Assembly: GCA_020740775.1 (NCBI GenBank)
Contig: JAHEWK010000008.1
Coordinates: 806,001-870,000 of the forward strand
Length of the DNA: 64,000 bases
DNA from: Ilyonectria destructans
Taxonomy: Eukaryota > Ascomycota > Sordariomycetes > Hypocreales > Nectriaceae
Direction of reading: 5' to 3'
The position numbers were made by a program, and so were the translations under genes. Below, piece after piece: positions 25,245 to 37,140 of the stretch; within the stretch, counting starts at the first letter, position 1, and every line of letters starts with the position of its first letter. Below the pieces are notes generated by a model that had not been told where the DNA came from, ran no database searches, and saw only the letters and a program-made list of their open reading frames with translations.

Positions 25245-28200
25245 GGCATAGTCACCATGGAGCTGCTGAGGCCAGCGCCCCCAGTTGGGGGGGCCGGCGG
25301 GTTGAGCTGTGAGAGCCAGTTTGGCGGTTCGAGTCAGCCTTGCTTCGAAAGCAAGACTGGTTGGTGTTGGTTCTGGTGAAAGGATGCTTTCCCGGTAGGA
25401 GGACGCAAGGAGCAGTTCCTGTGCAAGTGTAGCGTTCGTGATGGTTGAGTGGAGGGGACTCTGAAGAGTTATAACGATTGGGGTACCACGGAGTGAAGAG
25501 GTTAAACCAAAGCAAAGGGCCACGGGGAGATATGTATGTGAAAGGAAAGCGATGTCGTGAGGTGTCTGGGTGTGGTGGCTGACGAGGTTTTGTGTGAGAC
25601 GGGATCGACTGGAAGGTTGGAGATCTGGGGAGCGAAGCCCAAGTACATATATCCGATGGATTTGCGAGGCAGCTTGATGCGCGGCATGGGTCAAATCTCT
25701 TGGAGCCAATCGAGCGGTAAACCTCGGAGATCCTCTCAAAGGCGGGTCTGCATGTACCTCTGTGACCAGGCTCCGGGATAGCAAGAAAAGGTGATCCAGG
25801 TCTCGTCATTTTGCTGGCTTGGATGTGGACTGGCGAGCTCTCAAACCCCCCACTGGCGGGCACTAGGGGTGTGGGATGGGATGCCCACCTAGTCTAGGAC
25901 GGCAAGACCAGGGTCAGGATGGGGTTTCTGGGTCGCTGCGAGGTGATCAAAGGAGGGGAGCCAGGATGTCACCTAGAGGCTTGGGCTTTGGGGGGAGGGG
26001 GGGGTTCGACAAGCTGACCCATGTCTAGTCTTTTCTCTGTTTAGACTGGGCTGCGACGGACTGGGTGTATGTGTGTGTGTCTTTTTGATAGCAGGTCGTC
26101 GTCTGGCAACTCGTAGCCGCAGATGAGACATTTGGGGATCCCAACAAGGGGTCTCTTCCCCGGAAAGTCCCTCTCCAGAATACTGCTCTCTCTCCAGCTT
26201 GGTTGCTTAAGTTCCCATGTTTGCGGCGCCGCAGACGGCGGCCGCTGGCTGGAGGCGGAGGCGAAAGTCGAATGAAACACCAGTGACGAGGACTCAAACA
26301 GACACTGCCCAAATGCCCCCGGTCTCTTTGCTTCTGCGGTCTTGTGATGGCCGGTTCCTATCAGGTCTCATCTTTGGAGATGCTTTCTTTTCCAAGCCAG
26401 ACGTGAAGTCGAGTTTAGGGACGTGGGTGTGGCATTGAGACGCGGGATCGCGACAAGGGTCTTGAGACGCTAAAAGAGGCGCCGGTGCTGGGAGCTTGGA
26501 GCTTGGACAAAGGTGGAGGGGGCGTGGACGCAGACTAAGTGATGGTCGAAAGCCAGCCGGGGGAATCCCTGGGCCTGGTATCCAATCTCGAATTTTTTCC
26601 TGCTCTCCCAGCAGGCCTCGTTCAGCCCGGACGAGACCGGTGTTGAGTTGGGCTTGGAGCCGGCTGTGGCTGCCGGTTGTTGCTGCCGGCAGCAACTCGA
26701 CGGTAGTATCCGTATCGTTGGGGGAGTTTGCGACGAAGCGCGAGGGCCAGGTTCAGCTGGGGATCCATTTTGGTCTCTCTGGCCGGCAACGTTGTCTTGA
26801 GTTGATGCACCTGTCTGATAGCATGTCTCGCTGCTGCTCGGCGCTGATGTGAATCGTAGCGCAGCTCCTCAACGCCTCTGCGGTAGAGGTTTCACGCAGG
26901 CTGCCTCATTCACTGGCACAATCGCGGCGGCGACAACGCCGTCGTCAGCTGGCACGGGGGTCGCCTCCACCACAAAGCCAGCCGATTTGGGTCCCGCTCG
27001 ACGGCGCCGGTCCTTGGGTTTGGCGCTGTCCCGTTGTCCACGAGATGACGGCGGCTTCCGCAACAGGCAGACCCTGCTGGTTGCCATTGCGGGCCCGACG
27101 CCCGGCGTTGTGCGGCAGTTGAGCTTTGCCTGGCACCGTGCTGTGCTGTGCTGTGTTTATGCCGCCGCTGAGTAGTAATGCTCGCCATAGTGGTTCTAGA
27201 AAGACCCGCAGCAGCAGTCGACTCCCTTGCGTATCCGCCGGTCGACCGCCTCACTTGGCCCTTCGCCCTTCGCCCTCGGCTCTCCAGCCTGTTGTCCTCT
27301 GTAGGGCGGTGGATCGTCGTGGAGTGGCCCCTCCATCCTCCCATCCTCCCATCGAGGCGTTGTCCGCTTCAACTTTCAGAGAGGGGAAGCGTTGACAGAG
27401 CCATCTGGTTCGTCTGAAGCGCCCCGACTCCTTACAGCAGCTGGGTCCAGTTTAGGGGACGAAACGATCGAGCATTGTGCCGGAGCTGGACTTGGTAGTT
27501 TGTCGGCTTACTGGCTGATGGCTGATGGCCGATGGCTCCGCAACACTCGACGCACCCTCGCCTCCCAAAGCAAGACATCATGCTTCCTGCCGTTGTGGCT
27601 ACAGGCTACAGGCTACAGGCGACAGCTTCTAGCAAACACTGCTAGCTAAGGTAGGGGCCGTTGGTTCCTGCCACAATGTGCACGCGCTCTCCCGTTCTCC
27701 CGTCCTGGCAGCTGGCAGCACTGACAGCGCCCCATTTCCATCCGCCCTTCGCTCCTGCCATAGAGTCACTGGACCCAGGAAAAACGCCGTCGTCGTACTA
27801 AACCCTACCGGAATCTCTTACTACGGAGTAACTTACAACGGACGTGGTAGGTAGTTGACTAGAGGGAGGGAAGAGGCGTTCCCTAGTTCGTACTAGCGTA
27901 CTTGTCTCGTTGTCCAAGGCCCCATACTTTGTTTCCTCACTCCCAAACCTCCAAAGCCTTACTACGTACGTACCTAGTCCATCGAACGCTTGCAACAGAG
28001 TTGGCGCCGGCTCTTGACAATTAAACGGACTCTGCCACCCGAGTCCAACCGCCGCCATCTTTAGAAACATGCTTCAGCTTCGTCCGACTCGTCAGTCGTA
28101 GCAATCGTCCCAATCCCGGGCTCGGAGGTCTGTCAATGCACAGACAACCAGGACCAGCTTTCCAACGGGTGGCCCTCGTGGCCTCTCGTAGCCTCTCGTC

Positions 28201-31070
28201 GCCGTCATGTTTCTGCCCGGCCAATACCCGGCCTCCGCCTTTGCCTCTGATATCTGCCATCTGCCATCTGCCAGGCTCTTCGCTGCAGGCGGCATATCGA
28301 TAATTTTGGAATTGGCCTTCTGACAACCCATGGCTGCCAAATAGCCTCCTTACAGCGGACGCCGCTCTCAGGTCTGCCGGGGCCGGGGGCGTGGAATAAC
28401 GGTGGGTGTGCCTCAGCCACAGGGCGTGTCGTCTCGGGTTTTCAGAGGAAAGCCAGCTACCAGGGGTGGCCCGTTTTGTGCCCACGGCCCACGAGCTAGG
28501 ATCATGCATCTCCGATTTGTTCAATCACAGATTCAAGATGGCTTTCTTGTGCCTTTTGATGCGGACCAATCGTAGGCTTCCTTCCCAAAAGAGAGCACGA
28601 GCGCGACACTATGCACGCAATGTCGCCGCCCACCAGTTCCCAAGCACCGGTAACTGATGGCCACGGCTACTCTGGCTTTTACGAAACCCATCATCCTCAG
28701 CCGTCAACGTGCGACTCACAGCAAGATACCAACCCCGTCCCAGCAAATACCTAGGATGAAGGGTCGGCGCGAAGTAGGCGCTTGGGAGTTGAGGGTTGAG
28801 TCACTGGTGGCGGGCTGCCTCAGATGAAATGTGCGCCACCTAGCTGTCTGAGACGTAAGGCAAGGGATGCTGACAATATGATAGTCACATTTTGAGACCG
28901 GTATCAACTTCCTCGATAGGATGACCCATATCTTAGCACCCCCCATCACCTAGTACTCTGCGCTTCATAGTGCCGCGTCTAATAAGCCCAGGCTGTCCTC
29001 CCGTCAACTTCCATATCAGCGGGATGTTGTGAGAGAAGTGTGGGGGTCCGCGCATCTAAACGACCTCTCCACTCTCTACCAAGGTACGTATCTCTCCTAG
29101 TTCGTTCCATAGGTTCACAACCCTGAGAGGAGGCCTGGCGCTGACCCGTCCGCCGCCTTGTGGCTCCAACGCCAGCCAAGAGACAGGCGGGCTTTCCGCT
29201 CCGCCACGACGGCTCTGCCGTCCCGTTCGACCTACGGGCCGTTTCTTTTCTGAGCGTCAATATCGGGATGCGTTTCCCCAGACGGTTTGCTGTCTCATTC
29301 GGCCACGTCGAAGGGACTCCGACGCTCGTACTATGGATACGATAAAAATGATCCCCAAAGCCCAGACAAACCCCGCCAGTTGTCGCTATCACGTCGCCAG
29401 TCAACCGTTTTCCAGATTCACAACGGCCGGCGTTAGTGAGCTTGTGGCGCTTGCCGACGGACTGGCGGACAATGCGGGGCAACTGTGGTGCTCGTTAGCC
29501 ATATGGAGACGCTCTAACGGCGAGGCGCTGGGTCGGTACGAGCTTCACTCCTCCTACGACAGCAACACTCGCACAGATCACCACGCCCCCCCGAGTTATC
29601 TCCTCCTGAATGACAGAATCTATCATATTTCTTCTCGCCTGTGTGGGATAATTAGGCCGCCATTATTAAAGTCAAAGACAACGGAGCTTTTCGTTCCCGA
29701 ATATCTTCGGGCACGAACCCAGATCCGGGGGGCCCTGGTCTCGGCGTCTCAGCTCTCCGGCATCATCACGGTATCACGGGACACGGTTTCATTGACGGAT
29801 GGCAACCTGCATATTCAATTCATAACGGTGTCTCCCGACGGAGACGGTGTTGTTTTCTCGGCCGATGGCAAGTGAGAAAAGATGGGAATTAGCGAGGCGC
29901 CCAAGTTGCCCAGGGTTCATGTTTGGGTGTGAGGGAGGGGTGGGTGTCATCTTCTGAGCTAAAGTCACCCTCCCTACAATAATGCGCAAATGTGATGTAT
30001 CATCCCAACATCAAACCGCATCCAGTGCACGATTTCCACTTCTGAGAGAACCATTGGCAGTCGTGGATCGTGTCGCCGGTCCCGACGCATCAAAATCTCG
30101 ATTCTGTTCTGGTCATCCAGCATCTCGCAGTGGATCCATGACTACATTGAGGATGCGACTCAAGGTTCAAGGTCCCATGCCCCCAGGCCCAAGATGTCTG
30201 CATCCTCCCCCCTTTGGAGTAAAAACTACCGAATATGCTTACGCTTTCTTTCCTTCGCCTCGTGGGGCTCCTCGCACCCATCTCAGCTCCCAAGGCTATC
30301 GCAAAATTGCGTCTGCGAAGAAGGCGCAAAGGCGCTGTCTTGATCTATCACAAATGGTGGAGTTGGATGATCCCAGGTCACATGTGCGGCGGTGGTCCGG
30401 CCCTTGCTTGTCTCTGAGGGTCTTTCCGATCTACTACGGAGTAGGATGCAGGTTTCGAGCTGAGCATCGCCGAGAACATGGTGTGCCCCGATCTGCGCTC
30501 CAGCCTTACCTTCTGATATTGGACGTCAAGGCGAATCGGCCTGGATGCTCGAAGTGACTCCTAATTCAGATGATATGACTTGGGGGTTGGAGGTTGGCTC
30601 CCACTAGGAAAGTTCGAGGGCGACCCGGTACCGTGGTAAGGCATTCGAGGCGCGCTGCAGCCGCCTCACGGAAGATGGACAGGGCTGCTTGAGCTACCCG
30701 TGTCGGGGCACCTCCAGACCATAGCGGCGACGCCTCATCTTTGCAAGTATCGCAGAGCAGACAAGGCGAGCTCTCGCCAAGTGGCATCGTTAATGCGCGG
30801 CGTCCTCCACCCTCAACGCCAGGACGCCAGTGCCTGGACGACACCAACATAAAGCTTCCATCGGCGATAACGCAGTCGGGTTGGGAGAAAGCTCGCGCAG
30901 AGAACAAGCCTAGGTCACCAGTTTGGTCACATACGCTATGCCACTCCATTAGAGGCAGCCACAGAGGGTGATGGGCAAGCCGATGGGGGCGTGTGGGTTC
31001 GCGGCGTGAGCGAAATGTGATGAGGCGTCTCAAGTGGTGATTGCCAAATTTGGGCAAACAAATGGGAGAG

Positions 31071-31084
31071 CTACTACGTAGTAG
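31071..31084. repeat. Perfect 14-bp palindrome CTACTACGTAGTAG
   Basis: A perfect inverted repeat with no spacer. It is one member of a set of TACGTA-centred palindromes scattered through the gene-poor region. Confidence 0.9.
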
Positions 31085-34000
31085 TAGGCGAGCTTGGTCG
31101 CGGCCCTGGTCAAGCCCCTAGTCTAGACTGACCAGGGGCAAGGCTAGGGCGGTAATGAGGAAGCGGGGCGCGGAGTTTAAACGCCCTCTGCTCTGACTGC
31201 CGCGAATCTCCCATGCTACTGCGCGCGCCCGGCGGGAGACTGGGGGTCATCGGCTTCTCAAACACCGACTAGGCATCTACTACATAGGGATGCTACTGTG
31301 TATGTAGACAGCCCGGGGCGGGTTGGATGAGCCTTGGTGGGTGAGAAGGAACATTGAGAAGACGAGATCACCAGGACGCATATCGAGACGAGAAAACAGA
31401 TATCCCCATGGCTGTTTACTATGTAATAGGGGCGTGAGCCCTTCGAGGCGCGCTGATTCATCCGCCCATCATCTCCTGGGGTTCCTGGCAGTCCGTCACA
31501 GGATCTCAGAACCACAGGGCCACTGAGCCACTTGGGCCAACAATGGGGACCTCATAATCAGGTCGCTTGGCGGGAATCGAAACCGTATTCCCCCTGGAAC
31601 GAAAATGTTTGCCCTACAACACGCAGCCCCAGGCGCAAGCTGATGAAGGAGGAGGATGCAATCATGGCTGGGGGGGGGGCCGCAAAAGAGGCCTAGTGGG
31701 CTTCAGCCCCCGGTCAGCGAGGAAGAGAGTTCCCAGAGGTCTGGGTGAAGGGCGATCCCCCGGCTGATTGGGTGTCCCACTTGGCGGTGCGAACCAGGTA
31801 CATGGTCCCAGGCACTTGGAGACCCTTGGAAATGAAAATCCCATGTCTTCCCTCCAATTCCAGCCGTACCTGTGATGAGGATGGGCGATTTTTTGAAGCC
31901 AAGGCATTTCAGAGAGAGGCCGATCTCCAGCTAGGCCGTGGCCAACGGCTGAGAGTGGAATGCCGTGCCACGAGGCGGCGTTGGAAACATGGCAAGCAAA
32001 CTGAGTGGCAGACAGGGGGTCTCTTGATTCCAGGGGGCAGTGGGCTCCGCCGGTGGAGGACGGTTCCGGGGACGACGGGGGCAATACGGGGACTACGGGG
32101 ACTACGGATCCGGCGACGCACCAAAAACCCGGGTTTTCTTCCAGAAGCTCGCCAACCTGTTATCGTGGCATTGTGTGGTCTTCTCATCCCGATCATTCGA
32201 TCCGCTAGCATCACGAAGAGAGAGAAAAAACTTTTAGGGTCTCGTGGCCGGCGATTCTTCGGGTTCCAGTAATAATTTTGGGCAAGGCGCAAGCGGTTCA
32301 GTTCGGGTTCATGGCGCGATCCTGTCTCAGCCGGACGCAGGGCTGGTGTGAAGCTTCTTCGACATCATGCAAGGCACGCGGGTACCTTGATCAAAGAGAA
32401 GCCACGGACTGGTGGCTCATGACTGCCACCAAGACAACCCGTTTAATTCTCTGAGGCTGCGGGCGGGAATTACAGGCCCGTCCAAAACACAGCACACGGA
32501 GTTGCGGCACCGGGACGGACGAGCGTGGCGGACTTGAGGAATTCAACGGGATGCGCATCATGCTACCAAGTCTCCGTTTACCACGCGATGGCCCCAGACT
32601 CTGTTTTCGTGCCAAGGGCAAGTCGGAGGGCATGACATGTATTGCAGCCGGTGACGGGAAACCCGGGAGGGGTGTGGATGAGATGCTTGCTGACCGGCTG
32701 TGGGCGACGGGCACTTCGTGTGGATGGATGGAGCCGTTACAAGACGGGGTTGGAGGCGAGATTGTTGGGTGACTGGAGGCTGGAGTTGTGGGGAGCCGGA
32801 GGGCAGAGAGGGAGTGGACGACGATGGCAGGACTGAGGGTGACCAACGAGACCGAATGCGAATTGTCGGCCAATGCCATGTAATGCGATGCTGCTTCCTG
32901 CCGGCTTTCTCGCATTGCCCCCAAAAGCCCGCTTTCAATTGCCGTTGGCCGTGGACGAAACAGAAAAAGTACGAATACGTGGGCCTGCGTCGGCCCAGAT
33001 GGAGCATGTCCACAGCACGGCTCAACGAGGATATCGATGCTTCCCATTTCGTCCCGAGTCCGGAGTCGACCACTAAGAAGAAAAAAGGGTGTTCCCCTCC
33101 CATCAGCCCAATTCGCCAATCCCGATGGCCAGCTTCATCATCAATGCAAACGGGTGACTAACAGCACGGCTGTGTGGGGATATTGGCCCCTGTCCAAGTC
33201 CGGGTGCGGCGAAGCCAATGGCGATGGTGAATTGGCTCGTTGAGAGCGAGGGCCTCAGAAAAAACCCCGAATTTTCTCCCCATGCCGTGAAATGCATGCG
33301 ATGCAGCACACGCCCCCCTCCAGTTTCCGCCGCAGATGCACAGACAAATGGGCAGGGCAAGGCGAAATTCCCAATCCAGAGGGACACACCCACCCGTCTG
33401 ATGCCCGCCAACACCCGAAGCAGCAACTGTGCTTCAGACTCATACACACCTTCACACGATATCAGACTCAGCCCGTCACCCCACTTCTCGCTTGGATGCT
33501 TCGTGCTTTTTTTTCTCCTTGTTTCGATTTTTTCCCCTCTATTTTTTGCTTCTTCTGCCTTTCCCGTCTCGTGGCCTTCCTGGTCTGATCTGCAGGCCGG
33601 TGGTCGGCTGGATCTGGGATTCGCTGGAGGGGACTACTGGACGGCGCTGGACCTGACGCAGGCACATGCAGGGGAAGAAGGAAGAAGCAGGAACGCCTGC
33701 TTGATACTGGTTACTGGTTGCTTGATGCTTGACGCTGGAGGATGCTTATTGCTTAATGGTGGCCACTGGTCGTCCCATGTCATCAAACGCTGCAATGCTC
33801 TGCGGCTACCCGAAATATCTCCCTTGTGCTGTGCTGTGCCATGCGCCTGGGTGGTGCCTGGCCAAAGTCCTCCTCAGCCCCTCCACCCTGACCTGGTCGA
33901 AGGAGAGAGGAAATGCACACCAAGTCCCCAACTCCATAATGACGATGAATATGCAAGGTACCTGGAAATGCAAAATGCTATGAAGAGCCACAGAATCCAC

Positions 34001-34472
34001 ATGCTGGATCAGCCTTGGGGGCGAGACCCGGCCGATGGAGTTCCCGAAGCAATAGTCAGACCAGAAGGCGGCAGCAGGGAGGCGCACATACAGCCAGGCA
34101 AGCAAACATGACTCCACGACTCCACGGCCCCATTACGCACATACTCCGTTAGTTGCCGCGACGGTTAGTTGCCCTCTCCTTGCGCTTCTGTGTTCTATTC
34201 TCTCACATCACATCACCTTGTCATCGCTTTCACATCCTCTCGCATTTTCTCGCATTTTAATGTTCTCTCGCAACCACTCGCCCTACCCGAGAACATACCA
34301 CACTCCCCGGCTAACTTGTCTCTCGGACCGGCTTTAGCGCGACGCCGGTCGAGCAAACTGCCGACGGCGCGCGGGATTCTGGGTCTGGTTCCGCGCCGTC
34401 TAGAGTGACTCGTTACCGCGAGCCCGAGAATGGGTTCTCTCCCGGTCAGTGCGTCCCTCACGCCCGTTACGA

Positions 34473-34490
34473 CTACGTAGTACTACGTAG
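34473..34490. repeat. Perfect 18-bp palindrome CTACGTAGTACTACGTAG
   Basis: This is two CTACGTAG palindromes joined by TA, so the whole 18 bp is its own reverse complement. Similar sequences occur at 37120-37140, 37656-37666, 34843-34850 and 39888-39897. Confidence 0.9.
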
Positions 34491-36306
34491 GGGGAAATAT
34501 CTCTCCGGTTCCGCGGCCTCCACGATCCGTCCCGTAAGCCCGGCGCCTGTCAAAGTCAAATGTTTGCGACCGGGCGGTTCACCGTCAGTGTGGTGGACGC
34601 CGGCCGTCGACGGCGCCCACGGCTTGGGCAATTGCTGGCCCCGGCGGCGCAAGGGGTGACGAACTGGCGAGGTTAGCCAAACGTCGGCATTTGGTGAGAG
34701 ACTGAGGATTGGCGGGAGTCGGGAAGCCGGCGTGGTGCCTCCCGCCGCTGGTACCTCGAACCGTCGGGTCGGGTAAGCACTGACTGCACAATCTAGGTAC
34801 GTACCGAGCACCACTTACAAGACGTTGGCGGGCGTGGTGCTGTTACGTAGTTCATCCCGCGGAACCGTTGTAAGCCCAAATATAGGGGTCCCAGGCCCTA
34901 GACGACGCTGCCTGCGCTACTACACAGTGGGTAGCCATTGCACCCCCCGCTACGAGTTGCCGTTACAGGGACGAGCCGGAGGGTGCGGAGGGTGCGCTGG
35001 GAGCATGAGGGTGTGGCCCACGGAAGGCTTTTACTGGACTCGCTGGGCGAGCTGGGCGAGCTCAGCAGGGGACATCAGGTGCCCTTAGCTTTTCCCTACG
35101 GAGCGCCGCCGCGGCGACAGTAGACGACCACGAGCGATCCCAGCCAGCCAGTGGCCAGTGGGCGGTTTTAGTTGATGCCGCTAGGTTCGGTGCCAGAGCC
35201 AGAAACTTGGGCCCAAATGGGGCAGTCAGGGAGCTTGACCACCGACGCCGTAAGGCCGAGGCCGCTATCGGGTCAGTGCGGACCGCAGCGCTGGGTCAAA
35301 TCCCCATTTTCTCTCTTCCCCCCTCTCACTAGCCCATGGAGCCCTGAGCAAGTTCAGCCGCCTACGATGACGATCTTCAGCGTACATACGGAGTAGGTGT
35401 GGTGAACGCAGCGCGCTATGCGACCAAGGTGTAGGGGGTAGCCACCGGACGGCGCTTGTACCGGCTTAGTGGCCGTCGGGGAGCGAGGATCGTTAGTGCC
35501 GTCGCGCGCCACGTACCGAGGCGAGGGAAGCGCAAGGCGCGGCACCAACGGGATGGCTTACGGCTTACGGCTTCTGTACCGAATGGAGGGATCATTTGGA
35601 GGGCGATGGCGACAACATCAAATGGGCGAACAGTTTAACCGGGCGAAACAAGCCGTGGTTGCTGAAAGAGAGAACACAGGCCGGGGGCAACGTGTGTGTG
35701 GCAGCGTTTGATGGACGGGAGGGAGAGCTCCCGAAGGGGTGGTTATGGTTGGGGGGAAGCGACCAGGATTACGATTGGAGGTGCTCCGTCCATCCACATG
35801 CATAGGGCGATACATAATAGTACGTACTGGACTGTGCAAGGGGTGGTCTAGTGTATAAGGATGGGGGTTCACCTTTTGATAGACGGAGAGACGGGGGAAG
35901 ATTACCCACACAGAGGAGGAGTTGTGTATTAATTAGGGGGGGAGGGGCAAGAGGATAATAGGATCATAGCACAGAACGCGTATGCACCGACGAAGCCTTG
36001 AGGTAATGGAAATCGAATCAGATAAGGCGGCATTGAGTTGTGCAACGTGGGTGGTCTTGCCTCCGTTCTTGTCTCCCCTAATGCGAATGCCCACCCATGT
36101 CCATTCCTGTACAGTTAGCACAGCTACTATGTCGGTGGCTTGCGATACTACCGACAAACTTGCGCGTGGGTGTAGCATCGCGCTGCCCTCCGCTTCGCCT
36201 CGCCTCGCTTCCGCCTCGCCTTGCTTTGTTACCCCCCGTGTGCCCCCTGTTAGACCAGCCAGTTGGTAATGTCACCTACTGCGTCCGGAACCCCTCCCCT
36301 CCTCCC

Positions 36307-36320
36307 CCCCCCCCCCCCTA
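36307..36320 (+). repeat. Poly-C tract
   Basis: An uninterrupted C run of about 13-14 bases in the gene-poor region. Confidence 0.8.
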
Positions 36321-37119
36321 AAAACCTGCGATCGGCATCTAGGTCTGCCTAGTCCGGACACCGTATGTAACCCTGGGGGGGAACATTACCAGATGCGCGG
36401 ATTCGCCCCGGGGCCGTGGTTGACGAGCGCATCTATCGGTGTCCAGACTCAGATTTCACCCACACCATCTTTATCTCGCACTGTACCTTGCAGCCCCAAG
36501 GATGAGGGGGCAAACCGTTGACTGGTCTCACATCTGTCCCCTCCTCTGCTTACGCCCGAAACGAATGACCAGTTCGTTTCTGTCACCTCCATCCTTCGTC
36601 GGAGTGTGTACCGCAGGATCGAGGCAAGGGAGCAAGGAGGGAAGTCTCCGGCGGGAAGGATCCAGTAGCTGATCTTGCATCGAGTCGTGTGGTGCAGTGC
36701 AGCGCAGGGCAGTGACCACCGTCTGCTATGTGGTGTGTGGTTCTACAGCATGAAGCAAGTGTCTGTGTGATCTCTTTGCGGGGTCCGGGATAGTAATTGG
36801 GGGGGAGACAGACGTCAGTAAGGCCCGGCATTGTGGGCGTGTGTTGTCATGTTTGATAGTTGGTTGGTCGCCCGGCCAGTGATGCAATCTGGTGATGCAA
36901 TCCTCTCCTACCCACCATACCGCATCCAAGACCGATCCAGAAATGCTTGTCTGGGTTTGAGACCTCCCGTGATTTGGTTGACCCAAGTGGCTATTGCCCA
37001 GGCGCCCATTAGTCTGCGCCTGTTTGAGTTTGATCAAGGATCGTCGATCGTCTCGCCTCTATCAATATATTATCTATCTCGGCCTGTTAGACCCACGTCT
37101 AGGTCGGTATAAGTCAAAG

Positions 37120-37140
37120 CTACTACGTAGTACTAGGTAG
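37120..37140. repeat. TACGTA-centred near-palindrome
   Basis: The sequence CTACTACGTAGTACTAGGTAG is a near-perfect extension of the element at 34473, with one imperfect end. Confidence 0.8.

Noticed and set aside
29333..29875. 180-codon plus-strand frame (MDTIKMIPKAQT...)
   Set aside because: No recognisable domain or splice context; length is within what chance allows for this composition.
31500..31640. tRNA-like signals: a D-arm-like TGGCTCAGTGG and a T-arm-like GGTTTCGATTCCC on the minus strand
   Set aside because: The two are in the wrong order or spacing, the T stem does not pair and no full acceptor stem can be formed. A tRNAscan run would settle it.
32391..33119. 242-codon minus-strand frame in the gene-poor block
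   Set aside because: Heavily overlapped by open frames on the other strand and with no domain; weaker case than 33218-34111.
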